A stretch of DNA of 64,000 bases from positions 152,409 to 216,408 of the forward strand of contig NZ_CVTA01000001.1 in the NCBI RefSeq assembly GCF_001050035.1. The letters are read 5' to 3'. The stretch is from Mycolicibacterium komanii. GTDB lineage: Bacteria; Actinomycetota; Actinomycetes; Mycobacteriales; Mycobacteriaceae. The translations under genes were made by a program, and so were the position numbers. The notes under the pieces are model-generated. The model was not told where the DNA came from, searched no databases, and saw nothing but the letters and a program-made list of their open reading frames with translations. Below, piece after piece: positions 8,756 through 20,009 of the stretch (position 1 is the stretch's first letter; each line of letters begins with the position of its first letter).

Positions 8756-9135
8756 CTGCGCGCCTGGACCGCACACCGAAACCGTGCGAGCTGTCCGAGG
8801 TCGACTTCGACACCATCGCTTGGGGATTCCTCGGATCGGAGTTCACCGGCCTGATCTACGCCGACTGGCCGATCGAGCGCAGAGTGGATGCCTATCTCGC
8901 GCACCGCGGCATGACCAGCCTCCTCAACGATGGCGACGCCGACGTCGCCATCGTGCAGCATGTGCTCGCCAACATCGGGGCGGCGATGCGCGACGGGACA
9001 TTGGCCACCGCAACGTGGGAGACCGTGCGCCGGAACCGCGCGACCCAAGAGAGCCGCCGGGAATTCACTGCGCCTGACCGGCACGCGGTCCGCGTCGCAT
9101 CCGGCACGGTCATACGGAGTGAGCGATATGGGTGA
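8752..9135 (+). CDS. Conserved-looking protein of unknown function in the globin operon
   Basis: A 127-residue soluble protein that I cannot assign to a family. The central part is helical and mixed charged and aromatic (EVDFDTIAWGFLGSEF, YADWPIERRVDAYL, IVQHVLANIGAAM); there is no signal peptide, membrane segment or Cys motif (a single Cys at residue 12). It is tightly placed: ATGA overlap with the cupin upstream and an 8-bp overlap with the truncated haemoglobin downstream, which argues that it is a real gene working with these two. Confidence 0.78.
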   Translation: MTARLDRTPKPCELSEVDFDTIAWGFLGSEFTGLIYADWPIERRVDAYLAHRGMTSLLNDGDADVAIVQHVLANIGAAMRDGTLATATWETVRRNRATQESRREFTAPDRHAVRVASGTVIRSERYG

Positions 9136-9565
9136 TAGAGCGCCTGCGCGCGATCTCGCCACCCGCGCGGACGTGGAGGCGTTGTTGGTCCGCTTCTACA
9201 CCGAAGCGTTCCGCGACGAGCTACTCGCCGAGCCGTTCGCCGAGCTGGCCTCGCGGGGACTGCACGAGCACCTTCCCGTCATGTGCGACTTTTGGGAGAC
9301 AGTGCTGTTTCGAGCCGGGCTGTATCGGCGCAACACGCTGAACGTGCACCGGCACGTCCATGAGCAGACGACTTTGGATGCAACGCATTTCGCGCGCTGG
9401 CTTCATCTGTGGACGTCGACCGTCGATCAGATGCACCGGGGCCCGATCGCCGACCACGCCAAGGTCCAGGCGGCCCGGATCGCCACGGCCATGCACCGTC
9501 GCCTCACCGGCGCCCACGCTCCGCAGCTCGCGGCGCTAGCCGTCACGGCATCGCAGCGCGGGTGA
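9128..9565 (+). CDS. Group III truncated haemoglobin
   Basis: Haem protein of 145 residues with the group III signatures: LVRFYTEAFRDELL in helix A/B, HLPVMCDFWETVLF, the conserved LYRRNTLNVHRHVH loop and the proximal-His segment THFARWLHLW, followed by a final helix (AARIATAMHRRL). Group III globins are thought to handle NO or peroxide or to deliver ligands to redox partners; that role is family knowledge and not well proven. The ATG at 9128 lies inside the end of the upstream gene (8-bp overlap), so translation is probably coupled. It closes the operon begun at fdxA. Confidence 0.9.
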   Translation: MGDRAPARDLATRADVEALLVRFYTEAFRDELLAEPFAELASRGLHEHLPVMCDFWETVLFRAGLYRRNTLNVHRHVHEQTTLDATHFARWLHLWTSTVDQMHRGPIADHAKVQAARIATAMHRRLTGAHAPQLAALAVTASQRG

Positions 9566-9616
9566 AACCGCCTGCACGACAGGAACGGACCGCGACCCAT
9601 CCCGATTTGTCAGACC

Positions 9617-9632
9617 TCGAATGTATGTTCGG
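9617..9632. promoter_or_regulatory. SOS box (LexA site) at the DUF222 gene start
   Basis: TCGAATGTATGTTCGG matches the mycobacterial SOS box TCGAAC-N4-GTTCGA at all but two of the twelve fixed positions. It ends 3 bp before the ATG of the DUF222/HNH gene. LexA boxes in front of REP13E12-family genes are established in M. tuberculosis. Confidence 0.75.
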
Positions 9633-9635
9633 GTC

Positions 9636-11102
9636 ATGGCGGGGACAGCATTGCAGGCGGCGATAACCGCGCTGCGTGCCGCCTATGAGGAGGTGGCCGC
9701 GTGCGACGTCGACCTCTTGACCCGGCACGAACTGGTTGCCGCCCTTGATGAGTGGGAAACGTTGTCGTGTCAGCTCCCGACGATCAATCACCGCTTACTA
9801 GCTCGTCTGCAATGCGAGACGACGCCCAATGAAATGGGTGCCCACACCTGGAAAGAAGTTCTGCGGGCGCGCTACCGGATCTCGACAAGCGAGGCCAACC
9901 GGCGGTTGACCGAGGCTGAGTTGTTGGCTCGACGCCAGGCGGTGACGGGCCCGTCGCTGCCGCCGGCCTTGCCAGCGACTGCAGCCGCTCAGTCTCAGGG
10001 GCTGATCAACGCCGAACATGTCGACGTCATCCGCAAATCGATCAACAAGCTGCCGAGCTGGGTGGACGCGGTCACCCGCGAGCGGTTCGAGCTCGACCTG
10101 GTGCGCACCGCGGTGAAGGTCGGGCCCAAGGAACTCACCGATACCGCCGACCTCACACTGTTTCTGCTCGATCAGGATGGCCCGGAGCCCACCGACGTCG
10201 ACCGCGCCCGTAAGCGTGGCGTCAGGAAGTCCAGACAAGGCCCCGACGGAATGGTGGAACTGCGCGCAATGCTGACACCGGAAGCGTGGGCGGTGTGGGA
10301 AGCGATCTTCGCCAAATACGCCGCGCCGGGCATGTGCAACCCCGACGACGCTGAGCCGTGCACGTCGGGCACGCCGACGCAGGCCCAGATCGACAACGAC
10401 CACCGCAGCCTGGCCCAGCGACAGCACGACGCGCTGCTCGCGGTCGGGCGAATTGCGTTGATGAGTGGGGAGCTCGGCCGGCTCAACGGGTTACCGGTGT
10501 CGATCATCATCCGCACCACCCTGCAAGATCTGGAGTCGCGTGCCGGGGTCGGCACCACTGGCGGCGGCACTGTTATGCCGATCACCGATGTCATCCGGAT
10601 GGCCGGTCACGCCAATCATTAGCTGGCCGTGTTCGACAAGGCCACCGGATCGGCGCTGGATCTGTTCCGCACCAGGCGAATCGCGTCCCCTGCTCAGCGG
10701 ATCATGCTGATCGCACGCGACGGCGGATGCACCAAACCGTGCTGCACGGTTGGTGCCTATGGCTGCCAGGGGCACCACGTGGTGGCCGATTGGACCGATG
10801 GCGGCAACACCAACATCGACGAACTCGGCCTGGCCTGCGGACCTCACAATCGCAGCGTCAACGGCGACGGCGGCTGGACCACTCGCATGAACGAGCGCGG
10901 CGAAGTCGAATGGCTTCCACCACCCGATCTCGACACCGGCCAAGCCCGAGTCAACTACCACCACCGACCCGAACGCCTCCTACGACCCGACGACGAACCC
11001 GCCGACGAAACTTCAGCCGAGCCCATCAGCGCACCAGTCGAAGACACCGAGCCGGGTGACGAACCCGGCGGGCCAGCACCCCCAGGAGACCAGGTGGCCT
11101 GA
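9636..11102 (+). pseudogene. DUF222/HNH endonuclease family (REP13E12-like), split by an in-frame TAG
   Basis: One continuous reading frame of 489 codons is interrupted only by TAG at 10620-10622. Before it lies the DUF222 domain (about 328 residues from ATG 9636), after it the HNH nuclease part: GGCTKPCCTVGAYGCQGHH, the DELGLACGPHNR motif and a proline/acid-rich tail. In relatives the junction reads HHYLAVF; here NH-stop-LAVF, so a Tyr codon (TAC/TAT) has most likely become TAG. No frameshift is needed. The SOS box at the start suggests DNA-damage induction before inactivation. A downstream restart at 10629 would give a 157-residue HNH fragment; read-through or a sequencing error are the alternatives. 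Confidence 0.85.
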
Positions 11103-11366
11103 CGGCCGGTCCAAGAGATTGCAGCACGCCCGTCGGACAGTACGACGACGACGTGGCATCAGCATGCCGATAGGCGTCAACGTGACACGTGGGTTTGAGG
11201 GTCGAAACCGAAGACCTGTACGACGATCGACCTGCCTTTCACCGCATTTGCGCCCCGCTCAACAAGTCCGGACGGTCGAGACGTCAGGGCGTCGACGCAC
11301 TCGCGGCCGCAATTTACATACTGCGGTCCTGCTTGAACGCGCGGCGAGTGGTGAAAGTCAGTCGGC

Positions 11367-11753
11367 CTAGGCGGTTTTCGTCAACACCAATGCTGCTTCG
11401 TTGTAGGGGGACAGGCGATAGAACAATCGGGGCGCCGGCGTGATGAGGGGTGCGGCCCCAGCTTTACTAACGATCTGCGGATTGGCCAACGCGATATCCC
11501 TGCCCAGTTTGTGCAATACGGTGGGCCCGCCGGCCAATACGTTCTTCAGCCAGTCCGTTTCGGGCCCGTAACCGATGAGAACAACGAAGCCGTCCCGGGT
11601 CTTGAACACCAAGAGAGGCGTTCGGTAGCGCCTGCCTGACTTGCGTCCGGTGTGCTCGAGCGTCCCGAGGCATGGAAGCCATGGTGTGAGCGAGCGGGCC
11701 ACAGGATTGGTCACACGGCGATTGAAGTTTGCGACAGCGCGAGGCACTCGCAT
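11367..11753 (-). CDS. Deazaflavin (F420)-dependent nitroreductase family protein, Ddn-like
   Basis: A 128-residue single-domain split-barrel protein of the DUF385/Ddn family. Family features are LGTLEHTGRKSGRRYRTPLLVF, containing the F420-phosphate-binding GRKSG/RTPL region, followed by VVLIGYGPETDWLKNVLAGG. Members use reduced F420 to reduce quinones or nitro compounds. The start at 11753 is preceded on its strand by AAAGGA. It stands alone between the broken DUF222 gene and tRNA-Ala. The flanking gaps (11103-11366 and 11754-12004) hold nothing I can identify. Confidence 0.88.
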   Translation of the reverse strand: MRVPRAVANFNRRVTNPVARSLTPWLPCLGTLEHTGRKSGRRYRTPLLVFKTRDGFVVLIGYGPETDWLKNVLAGGPTVLHKLGRDIALANPQIVSKAGAAPLITPAPRLFYRLSPYNEAALVLTKTA

Positions 11754-12004
11754 GAAGGTCCTTTCTCACCGGTTACAGTTCTGGGCCGCCCGTCACGCCG
11801 CCGGGTAGCCCCAGAGCGGCAAGGAGGCCCTAGGCGACCTCCGCGTACGTCAAACGTTGGAATGGTCACCACCATCAGAAGGATTTCGCGAACGACGTCG
11901 GTAGTCGGCCGCGGCGAACGCCCAAGCAATGTCGCGAACATCGACGGTCCGCACCCAACAAGCAGACCTCCACCTCGTTCGAGGATTTGACCTGCGGAAA
12001 TGAG

Positions 12005-12077
12005 TGGAGCTAAGGGGACTCGAACCCCTGACCCCCACACTGCCAGTGTGGTGCGCTACCAGCTGCGCCATAGCCCC
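12005..12077 (-). tRNA. tRNA-Ala (anticodon GGC)
   Basis: A 73-nt cloverleaf on the minus strand. Acceptor arms GGGGCTA and TAGCTCC pair with the G3:U70 wobble that identifies tRNA-Ala; the anticodon stem CCACA/TGTGG encloses loop CTGGCAG with anticodon GGC; the T-arm GTTCGAGTC is normal; the discriminator base is A and CCA is not encoded. Confidence 0.97.
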
Positions 12078-12132
12078 TGAAGTCGTGCCCATCGAAGTTA
12101 CACCACCTGCGGGAAGCGCTCAAAATCGCTGG

Positions 12133-13406
12133 TTACGGCACCTCTCCACCGGCCTCGGGCCCGATTGCGCGCGCCGGAGTGTGCTCGGCGGGCCGGCCTC
12201 GGGTCTCGGGCGCGAACACCCATCCGAGCGCCGCCACCGCCAGGATCACCCCGCTGACCGAGAACGCCCACCCGAACGACGCACGCTCCGCGATCTGCCC
12301 CACCACCAGCGATCCGATGATCGAACCGAGGTCGGCCATCATCTGGAACGTTGCCACAGCCGTGCCACCGCGCGCCTTGTTCCCGACGATGTCGGCGACC
12401 GCAGCCTGCTGCGGTGAAACGAAGATCCCCGTCGCCGCACCCGTGACATATGCCGCGACGAGAAAGATCGGCAGCGACGACGTGAAGCCGACCAGAGCCG
12501 TCGACGCAGCCGACACGGTAAGCCCGACGATCAGCAGCTTGCGGCGCCCGATCCGGTCGGACAGATAGCCGCTCGGAATGACCACGCTCACGTTGCCGAT
12601 CGCGAACGTCGCCAGCGCCAGCCCCGCCGCTCCCGCGCTGTAACCGAGCCCCTCCACCACGAACAGCGGCACCAGGGCGATCCGCAACCCGAACGCCGCC
12701 CAGCCCGTGCTGAAGTTCGAGAACAACGCCGCCCGATAAGCGCGGTGGCGCAGCACCTGGCGCACCGACACCGCCGCGTCCGCAGTCTCCGAGGGCGCCG
12801 CCAGCGTGCTGCCGCGAAGGCTGACGAAAACGACACCCGCAGCGACCATCAGCGCCACCCCGTAGATCACGAACGGCGCCGCCAGGCCGAGACCCGCCGT
12901 CAGGCTGCCCAGCACCGGCCCGCCGACCGAACCGACCAGGAATCCGGTCGAGAACATGCCCGCCACCCTGCCGCGCGCGTTCTCCGGCGAAATCCGGATC
13001 ATCAGCCCCAGCGACGACACCGTGAACATCGCCGACCCCAGCCCGCCCAGCGAGCGGAACACCAACAGCTGCCAGTACGTCTGCGCGAACGCGCACGCGC
13101 CGGTCGACAACGCCACGATGATCAGGCCGCTGATGTACACCCGGCGCTCCCCCAGGCGCTGCACCAGCAGGCCGGCCGGCGGCGCCGCGATCAGGCGCAT
13201 CAACGCGAACGCCGTGATGACGAAGGTCGCCGCGCTGATGCTCACCCCGAAGTGACGCGCGTACTGCGGCAGCACCGGGGCCACCACGCCGTAACCCAGC
13301 GCCACCACGACATTCGCGCCGACCAGCAGCCAGACCTCGCGCGGCAGCTTCGGCTGGGTCACCGCCCCATCGGACTCGCTCGGACAGTCGCCCTCCGGTT
13401 CAGAGC

Positions 13407-13410
<4 letters not shown>
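12133..13410 (-). CDS. Major facilitator superfamily transporter
   Basis: A 425-residue membrane protein with about 12 hydrophobic segments and the MFS motif-A-like loops [16 protein letters not shown] after helix 2 and [16 protein letters not shown] after helix 8. It is of the drug:H+ antiporter/sugar-efflux type; the cargo is unknown. The gene overlaps the end of the phosphoglucomutase gene by 4 bp (ATGA), so it is translated from the same mRNA. The N-terminal 20 residues are acidic and cytosolic. Confidence 0.9.
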
Positions 13411-15053
<1,643 letters not shown>

Positions 15054-15112
15054 GCACCCGATTCTGCTCCTTGCGGTCGTGCGACGTGTGTCGGTACCGC
15101 CATACTTTGGCT

Positions 15113-15511
15113 GTGCTTGGATACGACGGCCGCGAACTGCTCGCCGTGTTCGTGGGCGGCGCGCTGGGCACCCTCGCCCGCGCGGCGATCGAGACACTCC
15201 TGGCTCCCGAACCCGGGCAGTGGCCGTGGCCGACGTTCGCCGTGAACATCGTCGGCGCATTCCTGCTCGGCTACTTCACCACTCGACTGCTCGAGCGGCT
15301 TCCGTTGTCGAGCTATCGTCGGCCGCTGCTCGGCACCGGGTTGTGCGGAGGGTTGACCACGTTCTCCACCATGCAGGTCGAGATCGTCAGGATGCTCGAA
15401 CACCGCCACTACACGCTGGCGGCCGGGTACCTGACCGCCAGCGTCATCGCCGGTCTGATCGCCGTGTACACCGCGACCGCGTTGGTGCGGCGGGTTCGGG
15501 TGCGCGGATGA
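15113..15511 (+). CDS. crcB1: Fluoride ion channel subunit CrcB/Fluc, first of a pair
   Basis: Four-helix membrane protein of 132 residues that exports fluoride as a dimer. Typical elements are [13 protein letters not shown] at the N-terminus, the Asn-bearing helix [15 protein letters not shown], and the break [15 protein letters not shown] that forms the ion path. GTG at 15113 fits the family start (VLGYDGREL). It overlaps the next crcB gene by 4 bp. Paired, oppositely oriented Fluc subunits are known to form heterodimers. The 59-bp region upstream is too short for a fluoride riboswitch and shows none. Confidence 0.93.
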   Translation: MLGYDGRELLAVFVGGALGTLARAAIETLLAPEPGQWPWPTFAVNIVGAFLLGYFTTRLLERLPLSSYRRPLLGTGLCGGLTTFSTMQVEIVRMLEHRHYTLAAGYLTASVIAGLIAVYTATALVRRVRVRG

Positions 15512-15873
15512 CCGTCGCGGTGTGGGCGGGCGTCGTCGTGCTGGGCGGTGTGGGCGCCGTGCTGCGGTTCATCGTCGACCGAACCGTGTCGGCACGGGTG
15601 GGCGGCGTCTTCCCGTACGGCACGCTGGTGGTCAACGTGAGCGGTGCCGTGATTTTGGGCCTCCTGTCCGGCCTCGCCCTGAGCCCCCATCTCGCGCTGC
15701 TGTTCGGCACGGCGCTGATCGGGTCCTATACGACGTTCTCCACCTGGATGCTGGAGACCCAGCGCATCGGCGAAGAGCGACAGGGCCTACCCGCGGCGGC
15801 CAACATCGTCGTCAGCGTGGCGCTCGGCGTCGCGGCGGCGGCCTTCGGCATCTGGTGCGGGGGGATCCTGTGA
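15508..15873 (+). CDS. crcB2: Fluoride ion channel subunit CrcB/Fluc, second of a pair
   Basis: 121-residue partner of the preceding subunit, four membrane segments, with [14 protein letters not shown], the pore Asn in [14 protein letters not shown] and the TM3 break [15 protein letters not shown]. It carries fewer basic residues in the first loop than its partner, in line with opposite insertion, though this was judged by eye. ATGA overlap upstream and GTGA overlap downstream tie it into a three-gene unit with the DUF190 gene, matching the order Rv3069-Rv3070-Rv3071. Confidence 0.93.
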   Translation: MTVAVWAGVVVLGGVGAVLRFIVDRTVSARVGGVFPYGTLVVNVSGAVILGLLSGLALSPHLALLFGTALIGSYTTFSTWMLETQRIGEERQGLPAAANIVVSVALGVAAAAFGIWCGGIL

Positions 15874-16931
15874 GCGTCGACTACCTCAAGCTGACCACTT
15901 ATTTCGGCGAGCGCCAACGCGTCGAGGACCGCTTCCTCGCCGACGCGCTGCTGGACCTCTACACCGATGCCGGCCTGGCGACGAGCGCCGTGCTGCGCGG
16001 CATCGCCGGGTTCGGACCGCGCCATCAGGTGCGCACCGACCGGACGCTGAGCATGTCCGAGGACCCGCCGATCGCGGTCGCAGCCGTGGACGTCACTGAC
16101 AAAGTCGCCCCACTCGCCGATCGGGTGGCGGCGATGACGCATCGCGGCCTCATCACCCTCGAACGGGCGCGGCTCACCGGCGGCGCCGATGCCCCGGCGT
16201 TACCGGAGACCACGAAGCTGACCGTGTACGTCGGTCGCCAGGACCGCATCGGCGGCCGACCCGCACACCGGTCGATCTGCGACACGCTGCACGAACTCGG
16301 ATTCTTCGGCGCCGCGGTGTTTCTCGGCGTGGACGGGACCTGCCACGGTCTGCGCAAGCGCGCCCGGTTCTTCAGCAGGAACGTCGATGTGCCCGAGATG
16401 ATCATCGCCACGGGCGAGGCGGCGCAGGCGCAACGAGCGATCGAGTACCTCGAACGGGAGTTGCCCTCTCCCCTCTACACGGTCGAGCGGGTTCAGGTCT
16501 GCAAGCGCGGCGGTCGGCTGCTCACCCGCCCACCCGCGCTGCAGGAGACCGACGCGGCCGGGCGTCCACTGTGGCAGAAGCTGATGATCTACACCTCTGA
16601 GGCGACGCTGCACGAGCGCGTGCCCATCCACCGCGCCCTCGTGCGCCGGCTCCACGAGGTGGAGGCGAGCAGCGGCGCGACGGTGCTCCGCGGCATCTGG
16701 GGATTCCGCGGCAGGCAGAAGCCGCACGGCGACCGGCTGATCCAGGCCGCCCGACAGGTGCCCGTCACCACGATCGTCGTCGACAGCCCCGCCAGAATCG
16801 CGGCGGCCTTCGACATCGTCGACGAGCTGACCAGTGAAGACGGGTTGGTCACCAGCGAATTGGTTCCGGCGCTGGTGACCATCGACGGCGGCGAACGGCG
16901 CGGGAGCCTACAACTGGCCCGCTACCCCTGA
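15870..16931 (+). CDS. DUF190 protein with three repeats, downstream of the fluoride channel genes
   Basis: 353 soluble residues built from three DUF190-type (PII-like fold) repeats: KLTTYFGERQRVEDRFLADA with AGLATSAVLRGIAGFG; KLTVYVGRQDRIGG with GFFGAAVFLGVDG; and KLMIYTSEATLHERVPIHRA with ATVLRGIWGFRG. The family sits widely next to crcB genes and is presumed to sense or regulate, but has no proven activity. GTG start overlaps crcB2 by 4 bp. It is similar in size to M. tuberculosis Rv3071. Confidence 0.88.
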   Translation: MSVDYLKLTTYFGERQRVEDRFLADALLDLYTDAGLATSAVLRGIAGFGPRHQVRTDRTLSMSEDPPIAVAAVDVTDKVAPLADRVAAMTHRGLITLERARLTGGADAPALPETTKLTVYVGRQDRIGGRPAHRSICDTLHELGFFGAAVFLGVDGTCHGLRKRARFFSRNVDVPEMIIATGEAAQAQRAIEYLERELPSPLYTVERVQVCKRGGRLLTRPPALQETDAAGRPLWQKLMIYTSEATLHERVPIHRALVRRLHEVEASSGATVLRGIWGFRGRQKPHGDRLIQAARQVPVTTIVVDSPARIAAAFDIVDELTSEDGLVTSELVPALVTIDGGERRGSLQLARYP

Positions 16932-16939
16932 CCCCACGC

Positions 16940-16958
16940 TGGGGTAAGCCTAGCCTTA
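16940..16958. promoter_or_regulatory. IdeR iron box upstream of mbtL
   Basis: The 19-mer beginning TGGGGTAAGCCTAGCCTTA agrees with the IdeR consensus (TTAGGTTAGCCTAACCTAA on this strand) at 14 of 19 positions, including the central AGCCTA. It lies 30 bp before the mbtL start, so mbtLMN should be repressed when iron is plentiful. Confidence 0.85.
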
Positions 16959-16987
16959 CCTGATTCGACGTAGTACCGTCGCTCGCC

Positions 16988-17257
16988 GTGAACCCGTCTA
17001 CTCCAGAAGCCGTGAGCGTCGCGCTCGCCGAGATCCTGCGCGACGACATGAACGTCGATGTCCGACGAGTCACCCGCGAATCCCGCCTGATCGACGACGT
17101 CGGCCTCGACTCGGTCGCCTTCGCCGTGGGGATGGTCGCCATCGAGGATCGGCTGGGCGTGGCGCTGAGCGAAGAGGACCTCCTGAGCTGCGACACCGTC
17201 GGCGATCTGGAAGCGGCCATTCTGGCCAAAACGGCTGCGGCACCCACGAACTCGTGA
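16988..17257 (+). CDS. mbtL: Acyl carrier protein MbtL for the mycobactin acyl chain
   Basis: An 89-residue ACP. The phosphopantetheine attachment Ser is in GLDSVAF (about residue 40), flanked by the usual four-helix ACP pattern, with acidic residues on helix 2 (AIEDRLGVALSEEDL). GTG at 16988 directly follows the iron-box promoter. It ends in a 4-bp overlap with mbtM. In the mbt-2 pathway MbtL carries the acyl chain loaded by MbtM, desaturated by MbtN and passed by MbtK to the lysine of mycobactin (established for M. tuberculosis Rv1344-Rv1347c). Confidence 0.93.
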   Translation: MNPSTPEAVSVALAEILRDDMNVDVRRVTRESRLIDDVGLDSVAFAVGMVAIEDRLGVALSEEDLLSCDTVGDLEAAILAKTAAAPTNS

Positions 17258-18834
17258 CGGAGCTGGCCGCAGCCCTGTCGTCGGCGATGTCGGGGACCTC
17301 GACCAGCCTGCACGTCCTCGACACCGAATCCGGCCAGTGGGCGCAGCATCCATGGCAGGAGGTCCACGCGCGGGCCGAGAACGTGGCCGAGCGAATCACG
17401 GACGATCAGGCCACCGCAGTCGGGCTGGTCGGTGACCCCACCGTCGAGTTCATCGCGGCCATCCCCGGCGCGTTCTTCGCCGGTGCCGGCCTGTCGATCC
17501 TGCCCGGGCCCATCCGGCGCGCCGACCCCGAACAGTGGGCGCAGACCACGCTGGACCGGTTCCGCTCCATCGGAGTGACGACCGCGTTCAGCCACGGCGC
17601 CGAACTGGCGCTGCTGCGCAAGCATTCCGACACGATCGCCGTCCACGACCTCTCAGAGGTCGGACACGCACGCCGCTCCACGACGTTCCGCGGCCCCGCC
17701 GCCGCGAACATCGCGATCCTGCAGGGCACCGCGGGATCGACGGGAACGCCTCGGACCGCCCAGATTTCGCCGGCGGCCTCGCTGGCCAACCTGCGCGGGT
17801 TGATCGAGAGGGTCAACGTCGACGAGAAGTCCCGGCTGCACAGCTGGCTGCCGATCTACCACGACATGGGGCTGGCCTTCCTCCTGACGGCGACGCTCGG
17901 CCAGGCCGATATATGGCAGGCCCCCACGTCGGCGTTCGCCGCTTCGCCGTTCAACTGGCTCAAGTGGCTCATGGAGAGCAGAGCCACCATGACCGCGGCA
18001 CCGAACATGGCCTTCAACCTGATCGGCAAGTACGCGAGCAACCTGAAGGCCTTGGACCTCAGCCACCTCGGTTTCACGCTCAACGGCGGAGAGCCGGTTG
18101 ACTGCGCCGGCTACCAGCGCTTCGCCGAAGGGATGGCCCGCTTCGGGTTCAACCCCAACTCGCTGGCCCCGTCCTACGGGCTGGCCGAATCCACTTGTGC
18201 GGTCAGCGTTCCCGTACCGTTCACCGGCCTTCGCGTCGACGACGTTCAGGTAATCACCGAGGGCAGCGAGACCAGCCGCCAGTTCGCCGTCCTCGGCCAC
18301 GCGATCGCGGGGATGGAGATCCGGATCAACACCGAGGCTGAGCACACCACCGAGGTGACCGGTCGCGAGGTCGGTGAGGTCGAGGTCCGCGGTACGTCGC
18401 TGATGCACGGTTACGTCGGTGAGGCCCCGATCGACCGGAACGCGTGGCTGCCCACCGGCGATCTCGGCTATCTCACCGACGACGGCCTCGTGGTCTGCGG
18501 CCGCGCGAAGGAACTCATCACCGTCGCGGGCCGCAATGTCTTTCCCAACGAGATCGAGCGCATCGCGGGCGAAATCGACGGAGTTCGGGACGGCTGCGTC
18601 GTCGCCGTCGGAACGGGCGAGACATCGGCACGCCCCGGCCTCGTGATCGCCGCCGAGTTCAAGGGCGACGACGAGCCCGCCGCGCGCAGCGAGATCGTGT
18701 CGCGTGTGGCGTCGCACTGCGGCGTGGTGCCTGCCGACGTGGTGTTCCTCAAACCCGGTGCGCTGCCCCGCACTTCGTCGGGCAAGCTACGCCGCCTCGA
18801 AGTCAAGCGCACCCTGGAGGGAGCAAGCCGATGA
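17254..18834 (+). CDS. mbtM: Fatty acyl-AMP ligase MbtM
   Basis: 526-residue adenylate-forming enzyme that activates the fatty acid and loads it on MbtL. It has the P-loop [13 protein letters not shown], in the slightly altered form of FAAL enzymes, the YGLAEST motif, the [13 protein letters not shown] hinge and [12 protein letters not shown], and the catalytic Lys in [13 protein letters not shown] close to the end. Starts with GTG overlapping mbtL by 4 bp; ends in an ATGA overlap with mbtN. Confidence 0.93.
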   Translation: MTELAAALSSAMSGTSTSLHVLDTESGQWAQHPWQEVHARAENVAERITDDQATAVGLVGDPTVEFIAAIPGAFFAGAGLSILPGPIRRADPEQWAQTTLDRFRSIGVTTAFSHGAELALLRKHSDTIAVHDLSEVGHARRSTTFRGPAAANIAILQGTAGSTGTPRTAQISPAASLANLRGLIERVNVDEKSRLHSWLPIYHDMGLAFLLTATLGQADIWQAPTSAFAASPFNWLKWLMESRATMTAAPNMAFNLIGKYASNLKALDLSHLGFTLNGGEPVDCAGYQRFAEGMARFGFNPNSLAPSYGLAESTCAVSVPVPFTGLRVDDVQVITEGSETSRQFAVLGHAIAGMEIRINTEAEHTTEVTGREVGEVEVRGTSLMHGYVGEAPIDRNAWLPTGDLGYLTDDGLVVCGRAKELITVAGRNVFPNEIERIAGEIDGVRDGCVVAVGTGETSARPGLVIAAEFKGDDEPAARSEIVSRVASHCGVVPADVVFLKPGALPRTSSGKLRRLEVKRTLEGASR

Positions 18835-20006
18835 CGGCCACCGCCGAAGCGCCCGACGCGCCGCCGCTCGGGGACTACCGAGACCTGCTCGAGAGGGTCT
18901 TCGACGACCGGATCACCGCGTGGACCGCGCAAGCCGAAGAGACGGAGCGGTTTCCGCGCGAACTCATCGAGTATCTGGGTGAGTCCGGCGTATTCGCCGC
19001 CAAGTGGCCGCCCGGACAACAGCATCCCGACGTCGCCAAGGTCATCGAGCTGGCCCGCAGGCTCGGCCGGCTGGGATCGGCCGGTATCGGTGTCGGAGTG
19101 GGCCTGCACGACTCGGCGATCGCGATCCTGCGTCGCTTCGGCAAGTCGGACTATCTGAAGGAGATCGCCGAGCGGGCCATCCGAGGCGAGACCGTGCTCT
19201 GCATCGGCGCCTCCGAGCAGTCCGGCGGATCCGACTTGCAGATCGTGGGCACCGAAGTGCGTTCTGCACGCGACGGTTTCGAGGTCAAAGGCGTCAAGAA
19301 GTTCGTGTCGCTGTCCCCCATCGCCGACCACGTCATGTGCGTGGCCCGCAACGTCGACCACGATCCGAACAGCACGCACGGCAGCGTCGTCGTCATCGCG
19401 GTTCCGCTGGCACAGTGCGAGATCCAAACGCCCTACCGCAAGGTCGGCGCGGGCCCCCTCGACACCGCCGCCGTGCACATCGACACCTGGGTGCCCGCCG
19501 ACGCCCTGGTGGCGCGCGCGGGCATCGGCCTGGCCGCCATCTCCTGGGGGCTGGCGCAGGAACGCATGTCGGTTGCGGGCCTGGTGTCGACGTCGGCGCA
19601 GCGCGTCCTTTCAATCACCCAGGCGCGCATGATGGTTCGCCGCCAGTTCGGCAGCACGCTGTGGGAGCACCAGGCGCTGCGGCTGCGGATGGCCGACCTG
19701 CAGGCCCGCGTCGACATGCTGCGGTATGCGCTGGACGGCATCGCCGTGACCGGCAAACTGGACCTGCGCACCGCCGCGGCGATGAAGGCCAACGCCGCCC
19801 GACTCGGCGAAGAGGTGATGAACGAGTGCATGCACCTCTTCGGCGGTTCCGGCTATCTGGTCGACGAAACGCCGCTCGGAAGGTGGTGGCGCGACATGAA
19901 ACTGGCGCGCGTCGGCGGCGGTACCGACGAGGTGCTGTGGGAGCTGGTCGCCGCCGGGATGAAGCCCGACCACGACGGTTACGCGGAGTTCAACCAGCTG
20001 CCCTGA
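18831..20006 (+). CDS. mbtN: Acyl-ACP dehydrogenase MbtN
   Basis: FAD enzyme of 391 residues of the acyl-CoA dehydrogenase fold, which introduces the alpha-beta double bond in the MbtL-bound acyl chain of mycobactin. Middle-domain flavin contacts are in [13 protein letters not shown] and [10 protein letters not shown]; the C-terminal domain has [19 protein letters not shown], and [20 protein letters not shown] is the usual FAD/substrate loop. The frame is open far upstream inside mbtM, but the ATG at 18831 with the 4-bp overlap is the natural start. Same operon as mbtL-mbtM, convergent with mbtK. Confidence 0.94.
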   Translation: MTATAEAPDAPPLGDYRDLLERVFDDRITAWTAQAEETERFPRELIEYLGESGVFAAKWPPGQQHPDVAKVIELARRLGRLGSAGIGVGVGLHDSAIAILRRFGKSDYLKEIAERAIRGETVLCIGASEQSGGSDLQIVGTEVRSARDGFEVKGVKKFVSLSPIADHVMCVARNVDHDPNSTHGSVVVIAVPLAQCEIQTPYRKVGAGPLDTAAVHIDTWVPADALVARAGIGLAAISWGLAQERMSVAGLVSTSAQRVLSITQARMMVRRQFGSTLWEHQALRLRMADLQARVDMLRYALDGIAVTGKLDLRTAAAMKANAARLGEEVMNECMHLFGGSGYLVDETPLGRWWRDMKLARVGGGTDEVLWELVAAGMKPDHDGYAEFNQLP

Positions 20007-20009
20007 GCG

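Noticed and set aside
15054..15112. Fluoride riboswitch before crcB
   Set aside because: The leader is too short and the conserved pseudoknot sequence is absent.
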